64,000 nt of DNA from Saccharolobus caldissimus (GTDB taxonomy: Archaea; Thermoproteota; Thermoprotei_A; Sulfolobales; Sulfolobaceae). The notes beneath the pieces were generated by a model. It worked only from the letters and a program-made list of their open reading frames with translations. It ran no database searches and was not told the DNA's origin. This document shows, one piece after another, positions 8,832 to 18,123 of the stretch (its first letter is position 1; each line of letters starts with the position of its first letter). Where the stretch lies: contig NZ_AP025226.1 of the NCBI RefSeq assembly GCF_020886315.1, forward strand, positions 2,196,001 through 2,260,000. Reading direction: 5' to 3'. The translations under genes were made by a program, and so were the position numbers.

Positions 8832-9788
8832 TTATGATAAACTAACTAAAACTTTTACGTTAGGTTCCTCTATAACATATTCTCTGAACCAGTTATTAAT
8901 ATCCTCTATATTACCTATTCTATCTATAATTTTTGCAAATTTATCTCTATTGTTGCTTATAATCTTTATAGATTCTTTAAATGCTGCTGGAGTATATATT
9001 ATAGATCCTTTAACTTCTATTTCATTTCTAACTAATACATCTCTATTTAATACTATGTTCTCCTCATCAAGACCAGTTATGATATACTGGGATCTAGCTA
9101 CAGAGTTTTCAAGTATTTTTAAAGCTAATGAAACACTTTCCGCATTATTTACAGTATCTATAACAGCAATTTGTTCTTCTAATATACTATCAATGTTAGT
9201 TAATACTAGAAATCCTTTATCTTTTAGTCTTTCAACTTTTCTCAAATCTTTTTCTATTATAATAGGTTTAAATCCTAGGATTTCAGAAATTATTGCAGTT
9301 AAAGATCCAGTACTTCCTCCACCTATTATTATAACGTTACTTATATCATCGTTATTTATTTTCTTTATTGCTGATAGCCCAACTGCGGTTGGCTCTACTA
9401 ATGCTCCTAGTTTCAAATCTAAATCCTTAGGTAAATAAAATATATAACCCTTAGGTACATTAATCCATTCTGCCATTCCTCCATCTGCATTAACTCCGAT
9501 TGATATTTTATTTACGCAACTATTATATAACCCTCTTTTACAATTTTTACACGAATTACACCAATAATTTGGGAAAACAACCACTTTACTCCCATCTTCC
9601 GTTACTCCAGCAATTTCATGTCCTAAAACTAAGGGTTCTCTTACTTTCTTTCTTCCGATATATATATTTTTATCGGTGCCACAGATCCCTATATATTTAG
9701 GTATTACCTTTATTTCTTTACCATTAGGTTTCTCATCACTTACCTCTAGTTTATGAAAATTTCTATTATGAAAAAATACCTTCCACAT
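8832..9788 (-). CDS. Zinc-dependent medium-chain alcohol/polyol dehydrogenase
   Basis: The 318-residue protein follows the MDR layout: an N-terminal GroES-like domain with the catalytic zinc Cys in GICGTDKN, the GHE motif, a structural-zinc cluster CNSCKNCKRGLYNSC, and a Rossmann domain starting GGGSTG. It is short for the family (usually 340-360) and resembles sugar or threonine/sorbitol dehydrogenases. The gene sits 2 bp downstream of an ACS-family MFS transporter on the same strand. The pair probably imports a polar organic acid or sugar derivative and oxidises it. The exact substrate and NAD/NADP preference are not deducible. Confidence 0.82.
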   Translation of the reverse strand: MWKVFFHNRNFHKLEVSDEKPNGKEIKVIPKYIGICGTDKNIYIGRKKVREPLVLGHEIAGVTEDGSKVVVFPNYWCNSCKNCKRGLYNSCVNKISIGVNADGGMAEWINVPKGYIFYLPKDLDLKLGALVEPTAVGLSAIKKINNDDISNVIIIGGGSTGSLTAIISEILGFKPIIIEKDLRKVERLKDKGFLVLTNIDSILEEQIAVIDTVNNAESVSLALKILENSVARSQYIITGLDEENIVLNRDVLVRNEIEVKGSIIYTPAAFKESIKIISNNRDKFAKIIDRIGNIEDINNWFREYVIEEPNVKVLVSLS

Positions 9789-9790
9789 TC

Positions 9791-11053
9791 CTATTCCCTT
9801 TCTACCTCTATTAGCTTATAGTTAGTTACCACTACAGTTCCTATAAAATATATCAATCCAATTCCTACTAAAATCTCCATACCTAGGAAGTATGCATGAG
9901 TAACCTCAACAGTTGCTCCAAACAAAATGGGGATTATTATACCCCATAAGGTTTCCCAAAATCCTATATGTCCTCCAAATTGACCAGCGAGTTCAGGTGA
10001 TACTAAATACGAGGGTGCAGCCCACTGTATTCCAGACCATCTTAAGAAGAAAAATGTAGCCATAAGTATCTCTACAGCTTCAATAGGAGAAGAAACAAAT
10101 ATAGCAGCAGCTAATCCTAATGTTACTGCTAATGAACTAACAGCGAATCCTACTTTAAATCCCAAATTAGGATTAAGTTTCACTAACTTGTCTACTATAA
10201 ATCCTCCTACGATTTCCCCTATAAAGCCGAAGCTCCATATTAAAGCAGTATATGTTAATGTAAAGGATAAGGAGAAATGCCTTGCATAATATAAATATAG
10301 TGGAAGCCACGTAAATAATCCGAAAAATATACCAGCTTGAGCACCTAATCCCTGCATATATCCCCAATAATTCTTATTTTTAAACCATTTCCCTAATGGT
10401 AGTCTTTTACCCTTAGATGGATTATCCCTATTAGAGAGAATGTAATTTAATTCCTCTTTTGATATTTTAGGATGTTCTTCTGGTAAGTCAAATAGCAAAT
10501 GTCCTAATACTAAGCCTAATACTATTGCTAGAAATCCACTAATAAGAAATCCTAATCTCCACGCTAATTCTGTGGGAAATATGGAGAACATTCCTAGCAT
10601 GAAAAGTGAACCAAACACTATACCTAAATTAACTCCAGAATCAGAAATTGTGCCACCTCTTGCTTTCTCATCCTTTCTTAGCCAATTTGCTACTATTTTA
10701 GTTACCCCTGGAAAGCCTACAGCTTCAGTTATTCCTAATAATATTCTTGTAACTATGAAATAAAATGCTGAGAACGCTAAAACGTTAATAGCTTGAACTA
10801 ATCCCCAAAATACAGCAAATCTACTGAAAGTTTTCTTAGGTCCGTATTTATCTAAAAAATAACCTACTATTGGATTCATGATTAAATATCCAAAAGTAAA
10901 TCCATCTCCAATAATTCCCTCTTCAAAAGAGTTAATATGAAATTCTCCTTTAATTACTGGCAATATTACCGTAATTAGCCCTCTATCTATGTAATCTACA
11001 ATTATTAAACAGAATACTATAAAAATTATATACCATCTTAAGTTATTTGTCAT
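9791..11053 (-). CDS. MFS transporter, anion:cation symporter (ACS)-like
   Basis: The 420-residue protein has about 12 membrane segments. It carries the ACS-subfamily pattern RILLGITEAVGFPG with VANWLRKDEKARG downstream, as in hexuronate, galactonate and glucarate carriers. It starts with ATG at 11053 and is the first gene of a two-gene unit with the dehydrogenase 2 bp downstream. Import of a sugar acid or other organic anion that the dehydrogenase then oxidises is the simplest reading, as an inference from family and coupling. Confidence 0.82.
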   Translation of the reverse strand: MTNNLRWYIIFIVFCLIIVDYIDRGLITVILPVIKGEFHINSFEEGIIGDGFTFGYLIMNPIVGYFLDKYGPKKTFSRFAVFWGLVQAINVLAFSAFYFIVTRILLGITEAVGFPGVTKIVANWLRKDEKARGGTISDSGVNLGIVFGSLFMLGMFSIFPTELAWRLGFLISGFLAIVLGLVLGHLLFDLPEEHPKISKEELNYILSNRDNPSKGKRLPLGKWFKNKNYWGYMQGLGAQAGIFFGLFTWLPLYLYYARHFSLSFTLTYTALIWSFGFIGEIVGGFIVDKLVKLNPNLGFKVGFAVSSLAVTLGLAAAIFVSSPIEAVEILMATFFFLRWSGIQWAAPSYLVSPELAGQFGGHIGFWETLWGIIIPILFGATVEVTHAYFLGMEILVGIGLIYFIGTVVVTNYKLIEVERE

Positions 11054-11486
11054 CGGTAAATCTACTATAATTAATTAAATATAAACTTTGCGATTAACAA
11101 TTTATTATATCAATATATATTACTAATAATGAAAAATGTGTTGGATTAAATTGAAATATATATTTTATATCCATTAAGTTTTTATATTACGTATTATTAT
11201 CTATATAATATTTATCTTCTCAATCTCTCTTATATATGAATTATTATATTCTGAACGGATAGTATATAGGTTTCGAAGAAATAAAAATAATTATAATGCT
11301 TACATTATCAAAATTAATGTTTCATAATCCAGCTATATTAACTAAAGTAGAAATTTCCTTTTTTATAGGCTGAAACTTACATATAATTCTTTTAAACAAA
11401 CAGCTTGCTACATTAACTTTTATATATAATTGAAAGAAATTAAGTACCAGTCAACTTAAAATAATGAGTGACAAATATTATTTAGA
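11054..11486. other. 433-bp AT-rich intergenic region with promoters, no gene seen
   Basis: This divergent gap between the ACS transporter and the winged-helix protein is very AT-rich with stop codons in all frames. A TATA box (TTTTATATATA at about 11418-11428) lies some 60 bp upstream of the rightward gene. No structured RNA, palindrome or small gene was convincing. Confidence 0.5.
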
Positions 11487-11975
11487 ATGCCGATTATAGT
11501 AAGGAAGACTCACGAAAAAGATGGAAAGAAAATTTATATAAGAATTGGAGAAAGTCCACCTGCAGTAAAAGAGGGCAAGATAAAGGAAGGGGCTTTCTTT
11601 ATTATAGTAGGGGATGATGAGGGAGAGAAAAAGATAAGGTTAACAGATCAAGAAGCATTAGATATAGCTTATAGGATAATAACGATTTATCAAATGCACA
11701 TTAGAATTTATAGAAAATTAGATAAAATGGTATATCAAGAATATAAACACAGAATGGAAAATATAAAGAAAGAGGAAGAAAAGGAATTAGAAAACGATAT
11801 AATAAAATTTCTAATTAGATCTGGCGGAGAGGCAACTATTGAGGAAATAAGAGACTTGTTAGGTGTTAAGCATGCCGATTACCTTCATGTAATGGAAAGA
11901 AATGGTTTAGTTATTCTAAAGGGAAATAAAGTCTCGATAAATATGGGAGGAAAGGTTGATGAAAAAACAATATAA
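11487..11975 (+). CDS. Uncharacterised protein with C-terminal winged-helix-like segment
   Basis: I do not recognise this 162-residue protein as a named family. The N-terminal half (residues 1-60) is beta-rich and charged. A long basic/acidic helix spans about 70-110. The last 50 residues (DIIKFLIRSGGEATIEEIRDL, then a short turn and VMERNGLVILKGN) look like a winged helix-turn-helix followed by a beta wing. A DNA-binding or chromatin-associated role is plausible, but no ligand or partner is visible. It is monocistronic with a strong TATA box near 11418 and an untranslated leader of about 35 nt. Confidence 0.7.
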   Translation: MPIIVRKTHEKDGKKIYIRIGESPPAVKEGKIKEGAFFIIVGDDEGEKKIRLTDQEALDIAYRIITIYQMHIRIYRKLDKMVYQEYKHRMENIKKEEEKELENDIIKFLIRSGGEATIEEIRDLLGVKHADYLHVMERNGLVILKGNKVSINMGGKVDEKTI

Positions 11976-12161
11976 TATAATAGTTCGATATACGATTTAA
12001 TGTATAATATATAGATGATTTGCATATAGAATGGTACGATTTTACGTAATGCTTTTTATTAAAGTATGATATAATATGCTATTGACTAATAACTACGATA
12101 TCGCTGATGATAAATATTCCTTCTTATTAAACCTTTTAATATAAACTGTCAATATGAAATT

Positions 12162-13385
12162 ATGTTATCAGTAAATGTAAATAGGTTTCTCTCCACATTT
12201 CATTCGCTAACGAACATTGGGTGGACTGAAGAGGGAGTAATGCGACTTGCATTAAACGAGTATGATGTGAAGGTTAGAGAGGAACTAATAAAAATTCTCT
12301 CAAGCATAGGCAGTATAATAAGTGTTGATGATGCAGGCAATATTAGGGGTAGCATTAGGGGGAAATCCGATGATTATATCTTAATTGGTTCTCATATGGA
12401 CTCCGTACCTTATGGCGGTAAATACGACGGATTTTACGGTGTTATGGCTGGACTTGAGATTTTGAGAAGCATTAAAGATCTAAACGTAACAACAAATTAC
12501 ACAATCTCGTTAATAGATTTTACAAATGAGGAGGGAGCTAGATTTCAACCATCGTTATTAGGCTCGGGACTAACTACTGGAGTTTTCGAGAGGGAATACG
12601 TATATTCGAGAAGAGATAAAGATAATATAACCTTTGAAAAAGCTCTAATAGACTCTGGATTTATGGGAGATAAGAATAATAGACTAGTTTACAACAAACC
12701 AGAATATTACTTAGAGCTTCACATAGAACAAGGACCTATATTAGAGGAGGAAGGATATCAAATAGGAATACCTTTAGGCATTGTAGGCCTAACCGTTTAT
12801 GAGTTCACATTTAAGGGACAATCCAGCCAAGCAGGACCAACTCCAATGAATAGGAGAAGAGATGCACTAGTAGGAGCTTCTAAATTCGTCACGAGAATAA
12901 GGGATTTCGCTAGGAATGAAGAAGATTTAAGGGCTACTGTGGGAATTTTAAACGTTAAGCCTAACATATATAATGCAATACCTAGAGAGGTTAAGTTAAC
13001 GTTAGACGTTAGAAGTCCTAATAAAAATAAGATAGAGATAGCTATAAATAAAGCGATAGAGATAAGTAAGGAAATTGCAGAAGAGGAAAACTTAGAGATT
13101 AAATATACTCATTTATGGACTGCACAACAAGTAAATTTCGACGAAGATGTAATAAAAACAATAGAAAAAGCCTGCAAAGAACTTAATATGAGATATAAAT
13201 TTATGTATAGTTGGGCTGGTCACGATGCTCAATATATGACGAGAATCTCAAAGGTTGGAATGATATTCATTCCATCTCATTTAGGAATAAGCCACGCAAA
13301 AGAAGAATATTCATCAGATGAAGATATGGTAAATGGATTAAGAGTTTTGCAAAAAACCATCGAATTATTAGACGGTGGAATATAG
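12162..13385 (+). CDS. M20-family N-carbamoyl-L-amino acid / beta-ureidopropionate amidohydrolase
   Basis: The 407-residue enzyme has the binuclear-zinc ligands of the carbamoylase/allantoate amidohydrolase branch of family M20: His78 (GSHMDSVP), Asp89 (GGKYDGF), Glu123-Glu124 (TNEEGARF), His187 (ELHIEQGP) and a C-terminal GHDAQ. The FKGQSSQAGPTPM region is the dimerisation-lid signature of this branch. Such enzymes hydrolyse N-carbamoyl amino acids, allantoate or N-carbamoyl-beta-alanine to the amine plus CO2 and ammonia. A hydantoinase gene lies at 45 kb in the same island, so a hydantoin or reductive-pyrimidine route is plausible. A TATA box (TTTTAATATAAA, 12134-12145) puts transcription near the ATG, i.e. 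leaderless. Confidence 0.87.
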   Translation: MLSVNVNRFLSTFHSLTNIGWTEEGVMRLALNEYDVKVREELIKILSSIGSIISVDDAGNIRGSIRGKSDDYILIGSHMDSVPYGGKYDGFYGVMAGLEILRSIKDLNVTTNYTISLIDFTNEEGARFQPSLLGSGLTTGVFEREYVYSRRDKDNITFEKALIDSGFMGDKNNRLVYNKPEYYLELHIEQGPILEEEGYQIGIPLGIVGLTVYEFTFKGQSSQAGPTPMNRRRDALVGASKFVTRIRDFARNEEDLRATVGILNVKPNIYNAIPREVKLTLDVRSPNKNKIEIAINKAIEISKEIAEEENLEIKYTHLWTAQQVNFDEDVIKTIEKACKELNMRYKFMYSWAGHDAQYMTRISKVGMIFIPSHLGISHAKEEYSSDEDMVNGLRVLQKTIELLDGGI

Positions 13386-13397
13386 GTTAATTAAAAA

Positions 13398-14717
13398 TTA
13401 CAGTTTATAATCTTCCTTAAGCTTTTTTAATACCATTTGCGCAACCTCCAAGTGCCTTGTTATATCTTCCTCAGTATGTTGAATTGAAATAGTCCACTGT
13501 TCATCGTAATCTGCCATAGGAATAATGCCATGCGCTAACATGTTTAAGAAATATACGTACCACGGTTTTTGGTCTATTCTTACAAATTCCTTATAATTCT
13601 TAGGAACCTTCTCTGCAAAATATATAGTACCACTAGTGCCCCACATCGAAACGCTTAAATCTATATCTAAATCGTCTGCAATGTCCTCATAACCCTTCGA
13701 TAATAATGAATTTAACCTATAAGCATAATACATGTTATTTTGAGTAAGCAATTCAGTTAAGGTAAATATTGAAGCCTTAACTGATAGGGGATTAGCATTA
13801 AAAGTACCACCATGAGCAACCTTTTCTGGTCCTATCACGCTCATTACTTTTCTCCTACCAGCAACAACAGACAAAGGCAAACCACCAGCAATAGCCTTAG
13901 CTAGTATTATTAGATCAGGCTTCAAACCATAATAACCAGAAGCACCAGAATAAAACTTACCACCCGTCTTAACCTCATCAAAGATAACAAGAAAACCATA
14001 ATCCCTAGCCAAATCAAAAACACCCTTAAGAAAATCAAGATCAGCAGGAATTAAGCCCATATTCATGGCAACGGGTTCCATGATTACAGCAGCAACATCA
14101 TTACCGTGAACCCTAACCAACCTCTCAAAACCCTCATAATCATTCCAATCAGCAACAAGAGTATTAGAAAGAGTTTCCTCCGGTATACCAGGAGATGTTG
14201 GTACTCTACTTTCAAGTCTCATTGGATTAACGTTTATTAGTAGTTGGTCGTGTGATCCGTGGTAGTGTCCTTCGAATTTTATTATTTTCTTCCTTTTCGT
14301 GTATGCTCTTGCTATTCTTATTGCGTGCATTGTAGCCTCTGTTCCCGTTGATGAAAACCTAACCATGTCAACATTATACCTATTACAAATAATCTTAGCC
14401 AACTCAACACTCTTCTCATACTCAAAGCCAAGAATAGTACTATCCTCAACAGCCCTCCTAACCTCCTCAACAATCCTAGGATGAGAATGACCAACCTCCA
14501 AAACACCAAATCCCATGTTGAAGTCTATGTATTCGTTTCCATCTACGTCCCATACTCTACTTCCCTTCCCTTTAACTAGATATATTGGATATGGTTCCCA
14601 ATATCTGTAGTTGCTTGATACACCATAGGGCATAACACTCCTAGCTTCTCTATATAGGTAGTATGATAGACGTGTTTTACGTTCATAAATATCATTTATA
14701 GAGATCACTGTTATCAC
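13398..14717 (-). CDS. Class III aminotransferase, glutamate-1-semialdehyde aminotransferase-like (copy 1)
   Basis: PLP fold-type I enzyme of about 436 residues with the GSA-aminotransferase pattern: [13 protein letters not shown] (phosphate binding), [18 protein letters not shown] (the Asp that contacts the PLP ring nitrogen), and [12 protein letters not shown] (the Schiff-base lysine). The catabolic neighbourhood suggests an amino-group transfer or aminomutase role other than tetrapyrrole synthesis. A GGTGAT Shine-Dalgarno motif overlaps the first possible GTG (14717), so the GTG at 14708 is the likelier start. The gene carries the left arm of a 746-bp inverted repeat shared with the neighbouring copy. 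Its C-terminal 170 codons are clearly diverged from that copy. Confidence 0.88.
   Translation of the reverse strand: MITVISINDIYERKTRLSYYLYREARSVMPYGVSSNYRYWEPYPIYLVKGKGSRVWDVDGNEYIDFNMGFGVLEVGHSHPRIVEEVRRAVEDSTILGFEYEKSVELAKIICNRYNVDMVRFSSTGTEATMHAIRIARAYTKRKKIIKFEGHYHGSHDQLLINVNPMRLESRVPTSPGIPEETLSNTLVADWNDYEGFERLVRVHGNDVAAVIMEPVAMNMGLIPADLDFLKGVFDLARDYGFLVIFDEVKTGGKFYSGASGYYGLKPDLIILAKAIAGGLPLSVVAGRRKVMSVIGPEKVAHGGTFNANPLSVKASIFTLTELLTQNNMYYAYRLNSLLSKGYEDIADDLDIDLSVSMWGTSGTIYFAEKVPKNYKEFVRIDQKPWYVYFLNMLAHGIIPMADYDEQWTISIQHTEEDITRHLEVAQMVLKKLKEDYKL
13912..14657 (-). repeat. Left arm of 746-bp inverted repeat (aminotransferase copies 1 and 2)
   Basis: Read on the minus strand this arm matches 15503-16248 on the plus strand over 746 bp with equal length. 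All stretches I compared base by base were identical and the encoded residues are identical. It starts at a CTATATAG near codon 19 of the gene and ends at GCCTGATCT. Beyond that the copies diverge for 12 bp, match again for about 45 bp, then separate. The loop between the arms is 845 bp. Confidence 0.9.
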
Positions 14718-14739
14718 CCTTTTACCTATCGCATTTAAC

Positions 14740-14769
14740 TTAACTATATATCTCTATTTTTTGTTCCAT
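14740..14769 (-). CDS. Nine-codon leader mini-ORF upstream of aminotransferase copy 1
   Basis: An ATG-started mini-ORF (MEQKIEIYS, stop TAA) is preceded at 5 nt by GAGGT (14775-14779), a good match to the crenarchaeal Shine-Dalgarno sequence. It ends about 30 nt before the likely GTG start of the aminotransferase. Such a position suits a translated leader controlling the downstream gene, but its small size means chance cannot be excluded. Confidence 0.3.
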   Translation of the reverse strand: MEQKIEIYS

Positions 14770-15357
14770 TTTCTACCTCATTTTTATATTTAAATATATT
14801 TTTTATTGATATATGTATTTTTTTACTCCGAGACGGATCTAAAATGAGCCCACCTACTCATATGTTATATTAAAGGGGTTATTAAATCTTAGCGTGTTAA
14901 CAATTGGAATGTAAACAACTATTCTGCTTATTTATACTAATATTTATAAATTCTATTTTAAGTTAATAACAGATATTACAATTATCTCTACGATTCTTCG
15001 TACTAGTATAAAAATCAAAAGATTTTAGAGATTAATCGATAAATTTAATTATATAAATTTAAAAATAAATATTTCATGTATTTAAGGAAATATCTTTTTA
15101 TTTTGATATCCAATGTTAGTTAAACGTGGTTCAAGTTTAACTAATAATCTTTAAACTTTAAATGGAAATATTGCTAGCAGTATATAGTAATAATAATATG
15201 TAGTATATAATTACCATATTAGATTTAAAAAGTTATATATTGTTCAGTTGCTTCGGTATCAAAACTTATATATAATAAAACGAAGTTCAACTCCTATAGC
15301 AATAAAAGATATATACCCTTTTGTTATATATATAAAATGTTTTTGAGGTGAGGTGAA

Positions 15358-15438
15358 TTGAGATCAATTAATAGTGTAAATATATTGTTATATGAAATAA
15401 TTGAATTTTTAAAAGAGATGTATTCTATTTCTGCATAG
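15358..15438 (+). CDS. 26-residue leader ORF upstream of aminotransferase copy 2
   Basis: A TTG-started frame of 26 codons ends at TAG 15436-15438, only 7 nt before the first possible start of the aminotransferase. It is preceded by a double Shine-Dalgarno run, GAGGTGAGGTGA at 15345-15356, among the strongest such sequences in the window. The peptide ([16 protein letters not shown] followed by LKEMYSISA after the initiator) is amphipathic and resembles no family I know. It may be a leader peptide or a small co-translated protein. The paralogous gene on the other strand also has a mini-ORF in this place, but unrelated in sequence. Confidence 0.45.
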   Translation: MRSINSVNILLYEIIEFLKEMYSISA

Positions 15439-15445
15439 TAAGGGG

Positions 15446-16804
15446 GTGATTATCTTGACGATCATTGACAATTATAGGAAGTATACTTCACGTTCTCTAT
15501 CTCTATATAGAGAAGCTAGGAGTGTTATGCCCTATGGTGTATCAAGCAACTACAGATATTGGGAACCATATCCAATATATCTAGTTAAAGGGAAGGGAAG
15601 TAGAGTATGGGACGTAGATGGAAACGAATACATAGACTTCAACATGGGATTTGGTGTTTTGGAGGTTGGTCATTCTCATCCTAGGATTGTTGAGGAGGTT
15701 AGGAGGGCTGTTGAGGATAGTACTATTCTTGGCTTTGAGTATGAGAAGAGTGTTGAGTTGGCTAAGATTATTTGTAATAGGTATAATGTTGACATGGTTA
15801 GGTTTTCATCAACGGGAACAGAGGCTACAATGCACGCAATAAGAATAGCAAGAGCATACACGAAAAGGAAGAAAATAATAAAATTCGAAGGACACTACCA
15901 CGGATCACACGACCAACTACTAATAAACGTTAATCCAATGAGACTTGAAAGTAGAGTACCAACATCTCCTGGTATACCGGAGGAAACTCTTTCTAATACT
16001 CTTGTTGCTGATTGGAATGATTATGAGGGTTTTGAGAGGTTGGTTAGGGTTCACGGTAATGATGTTGCTGCTGTAATCATGGAACCCGTTGCCATGAATA
16101 TGGGCTTAATTCCTGCTGATCTTGATTTTCTTAAGGGTGTTTTTGATTTGGCTAGGGATTATGGTTTTCTTGTTATCTTTGATGAGGTTAAGACGGGTGG
16201 TAAGTTTTATTCTGGTGCTTCTGGTTATTATGGTTTGAAGCCTGATCTTGTTACTTTGGGTAAGGCTATTGCTGGTGGTTTGCCTTTGTCTGTTGTTGCT
16301 GGTAGGAGGGATGTTTTGGGTGTTGTTGGCCCTGGTAGGGTTGCTCATGGTGGTACTTTTAATGCTAATCCTTTGTCTGTTAGGGTTGCTATTGTTACTT
16401 TGAGGGATATTTTGACTGAGGGTGCTTTTTATTATATGAATAGTTTGAGTGAGGAGTTGCAGAAGGGTTATGAGGATATTGCAGACGACCTAGACATAGA
16501 TCTAATAGTCAATAGATGGGGAGTTAGTGGTACTATTATTCCCGCTGAAATTCCTCCTAAAAATTACAAGGAAATTGTAAGAAATACCGACTTTAAGACT
16601 TATTCATTATACTTTTACTCCATGCTTACGCAAAAGATAATCCCCATGGCTTATCAAGAACAGTGGACAATTTCGATAGCTCACACTTCAGAAGACATTC
16701 GGAATCATATAGAGAAGGCTTATGATACATTTAAGTTAATAAAAAGTAGAGGATCTAGTATATATAGTGAACTTAACTTACCTGATATTGAAGAAACATG
16801 GTGA
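15446..16804 (+). CDS. Class III aminotransferase, glutamate-1-semialdehyde aminotransferase-like (copy 2)
   Basis: The protein is 452 residues from the GTG, or 449 from the TTG at 15455. That TTG is favoured because GGTGAT lies 4 nt before it. PLP motifs match copy 1, with the Schiff-base lysine at about residue 273 in [12 protein letters not shown]. It ends in a short tail rich in Ser and acidic residues, absent from the other copies. Its middle is shared with copy 1 (746 bp, inverted) and copy 3 (943 bp, direct), while both ends are private, so it is a mosaic. In the shared part third codon positions are almost only G or T over long runs. The reaction is probably a transamination or aminomutase step in amino-acid catabolism. 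Confidence 0.88.
   Translation: MIILTIIDNYRKYTSRSLSLYREARSVMPYGVSSNYRYWEPYPIYLVKGKGSRVWDVDGNEYIDFNMGFGVLEVGHSHPRIVEEVRRAVEDSTILGFEYEKSVELAKIICNRYNVDMVRFSSTGTEATMHAIRIARAYTKRKKIIKFEGHYHGSHDQLLINVNPMRLESRVPTSPGIPEETLSNTLVADWNDYEGFERLVRVHGNDVAAVIMEPVAMNMGLIPADLDFLKGVFDLARDYGFLVIFDEVKTGGKFYSGASGYYGLKPDLVTLGKAIAGGLPLSVVAGRRDVLGVVGPGRVAHGGTFNANPLSVRVAIVTLRDILTEGAFYYMNSLSEELQKGYEDIADDLDIDLIVNRWGVSGTIIPAEIPPKNYKEIVRNTDFKTYSLYFYSMLTQKIIPMAYQEQWTISIAHTSEDIRNHIEKAYDTFKLIKSRGSSIYSELNLPDIEETW
15503..16248 (+). repeat. Right arm of 746-bp inverted repeat
   Basis: This is the partner of the minus-strand arm at 13912-14657. Lengths are equal and no difference was seen in the stretches compared. The arm lies wholly inside the aminotransferase frame, so an exchange between arms keeps both genes in frame. 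Confidence 0.9.
15569..16511 (+). repeat. 943-bp segment shared with aminotransferase copy 3
   Basis: This segment aligns without gaps to 34902-35844 at a constant offset of 19333. The only differences I found are a 13-bp patch (15637-15649, coding FNMG here and YILG there) and one T/C change at 15670. The match stops abruptly at both ends inside coding sequence, as expected of a gene-conversion tract. Confidence 0.9.
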
Positions 16805-16973
16805 TTAATATGCTAAATTAGAATTAGATATATCCTTAACCCAAGCTATAAAATACCTAAATTAATACTCAATTATCAATTGGATTATACCATGAGATTC
16901 GTATAGTTAGTTATGACTATGGTAAAATATCTGACAACAAATTTTATATATATGTTGTATAAATTAATACTGT

Positions 16974-18038
16974 ATGAAGGTAAGCGTTATAGGTGGATCT
17001 GGATTAGTAGGCTCTGTGACCGTAAAGGACTTAATCGAGAATAATATAGATGTAAAGGTTATAGATATAAGGGAACCTAAAGAGAAGGTTGAATATGTTT
17101 ATGGTGATCTTAATGACGTTAACGACATTTCGAAGAAGATCAAGGATAGTGATTATGTTATAAATGCTGCACAATACTATTTTAATTTAAAAGCAATGGA
17201 AGCTGCATTAAAGGCTAGTGTAAATTACATAGATTTAGGGGGACTATTTTGGATGACATTAAAGCAGCTAGAAATGAACGCTGAATTTGAGCGAGAAGGG
17301 TTATTAGCGCTTATAGGAATGGGTGCAGAACCTGGAATAACTAATGTTGCAGCAAGGTATTTAGCTGCAAAATACGGGATTCCAAAGAAAATAAAAATCA
17401 GAAATGGTTGGAGGTCATCAAGTTCAGAATTTAAGTTTAATTGGAGTGTTGATACTCAGATGGATGAAATGACGATGGATGCACCAGTATGGGATCATGG
17501 AAGCTATAAGTACTATAAGCCTTTAAGTATGAGCGAGGAAGTAGAGTTCTTACAACCAGTGGGAAAGGTAAAAGTATATCTTACTATACATAGTGAGTTA
17601 GCTACTTTTCCTTCATCCTTTAGTGGTGTTGAGTACGTGGACTGGATGGAAGGTGGAGATGGATTTGAGATAGTTATGGCTTTAGGTAAGCTATTTGGAG
17701 AAGATAAGGAGATTTTAGGTATAAAGACTAGGACTTATCTAAAAGAGGTTTTGAAAAATAAAAATCTCATAGGTTCTCAAGGTGATGAGTGGGAATCTGC
17801 TAAGATCATATTCGAGTATGAAGATTCGTTAAGTGAGATTGAGGTTCTAATTCCGCCTAAAGGCAATATAGACGGTACGCAATATGGAGCGGGAATACCT
17901 TCAAGCATAGCGGTTCAAATGAAGGTTAAGGGTAAGGGTGTTTTACCTCCTGAGAAAGTAATAGAGCCTGAGACGTTCTTTAAGGAAATTAAAAGGAGGG
18001 GATTTAGTATATTAGTCAAGTATGAAAAGAGGTTTTAA
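16974..18038 (+). CDS. Saccharopine-dehydrogenase-like / lysine 6-dehydrogenase-like oxidoreductase
   Basis: The 354-residue protein starts with a Rossmann nucleotide-binding motif, GGSGLVGSV at residues 8-16. It has the saccharopine-dehydrogenase NADP domain (DSDYVINAAQYYFN, then NYIDLGG) and a large middle domain characteristic of the saccharopine/lysine dehydrogenase superfamily. Homologues oxidise L-lysine or saccharopine to the semialdehyde; others act on carboxynorspermidine. Being beside aminotransferase copy 2 suggests a shared amino-acid pathway. A TATA box (TTTTATATATATG, 16942-16954) about 25 bp before the ATG indicates a leaderless transcript of its own. Confidence 0.75.
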   Translation: MKVSVIGGSGLVGSVTVKDLIENNIDVKVIDIREPKEKVEYVYGDLNDVNDISKKIKDSDYVINAAQYYFNLKAMEAALKASVNYIDLGGLFWMTLKQLEMNAEFEREGLLALIGMGAEPGITNVAARYLAAKYGIPKKIKIRNGWRSSSSEFKFNWSVDTQMDEMTMDAPVWDHGSYKYYKPLSMSEEVEFLQPVGKVKVYLTIHSELATFPSSFSGVEYVDWMEGGDGFEIVMALGKLFGEDKEILGIKTRTYLKEVLKNKNLIGSQGDEWESAKIIFEYEDSLSEIEVLIPPKGNIDGTQYGAGIPSSIAVQMKVKGKGVLPPEKVIEPETFFKEIKRRGFSILVKYEKRF

Positions 18039-18105
18039 TTTCAAGGTTAATATAGTATTTAATTTCACTTATAGATTTTTGGCGTATGAATAGGTTTAAG
18101 CTGTT

Positions 18106-18123
18106 GGAATTTTGCCAAATTCC
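18106..18123. promoter_or_regulatory. 7-4-7 inverted repeat, candidate operator
   Basis: GGAATTT-TGCC-AAATTCC is a perfect inverted repeat. The 15-mer TTGGAATTTTGCCAA at 18104-18118 recurs as TTGGAATTTTATCAA at 24225-24239, upstream of an aminotransferase gene, suggesting a shared regulator. Confidence 0.35.

Larger units (their letters stand above)
14718..15445. other. 728-bp divergent promoter region between the two inverted aminotransferase genes
   Basis: This gap holds two divergent leader regions and little else. Leftward, a TATA-like TTTAAATA precedes a 9-codon mini-ORF. Rightward, two TATA-like boxes (about 15265-15275 and 15323-15336) precede a 26-codon ORF. The 845-bp loop of the inverted repeat also includes the first codons of both genes. 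Recombination between the arms would therefore flip these promoters as a unit. Confidence 0.55.

Noticed and set aside
14299-14509. Overlapping 60-80-codon frames repeated in all three aminotransferase genes
   Set aside because: They recur only because the underlying DNA is duplicated. Their products are low-complexity shadows of the aminotransferase frame.
13398-16804. Aminotransferase copies as HemL for tetrapyrrole synthesis
   Set aside because: Motifs fit the GSA-aminotransferase fold, but three mosaic copies in a catabolic island with no other heme genes make a biosynthetic role unlikely. I kept the family name only.
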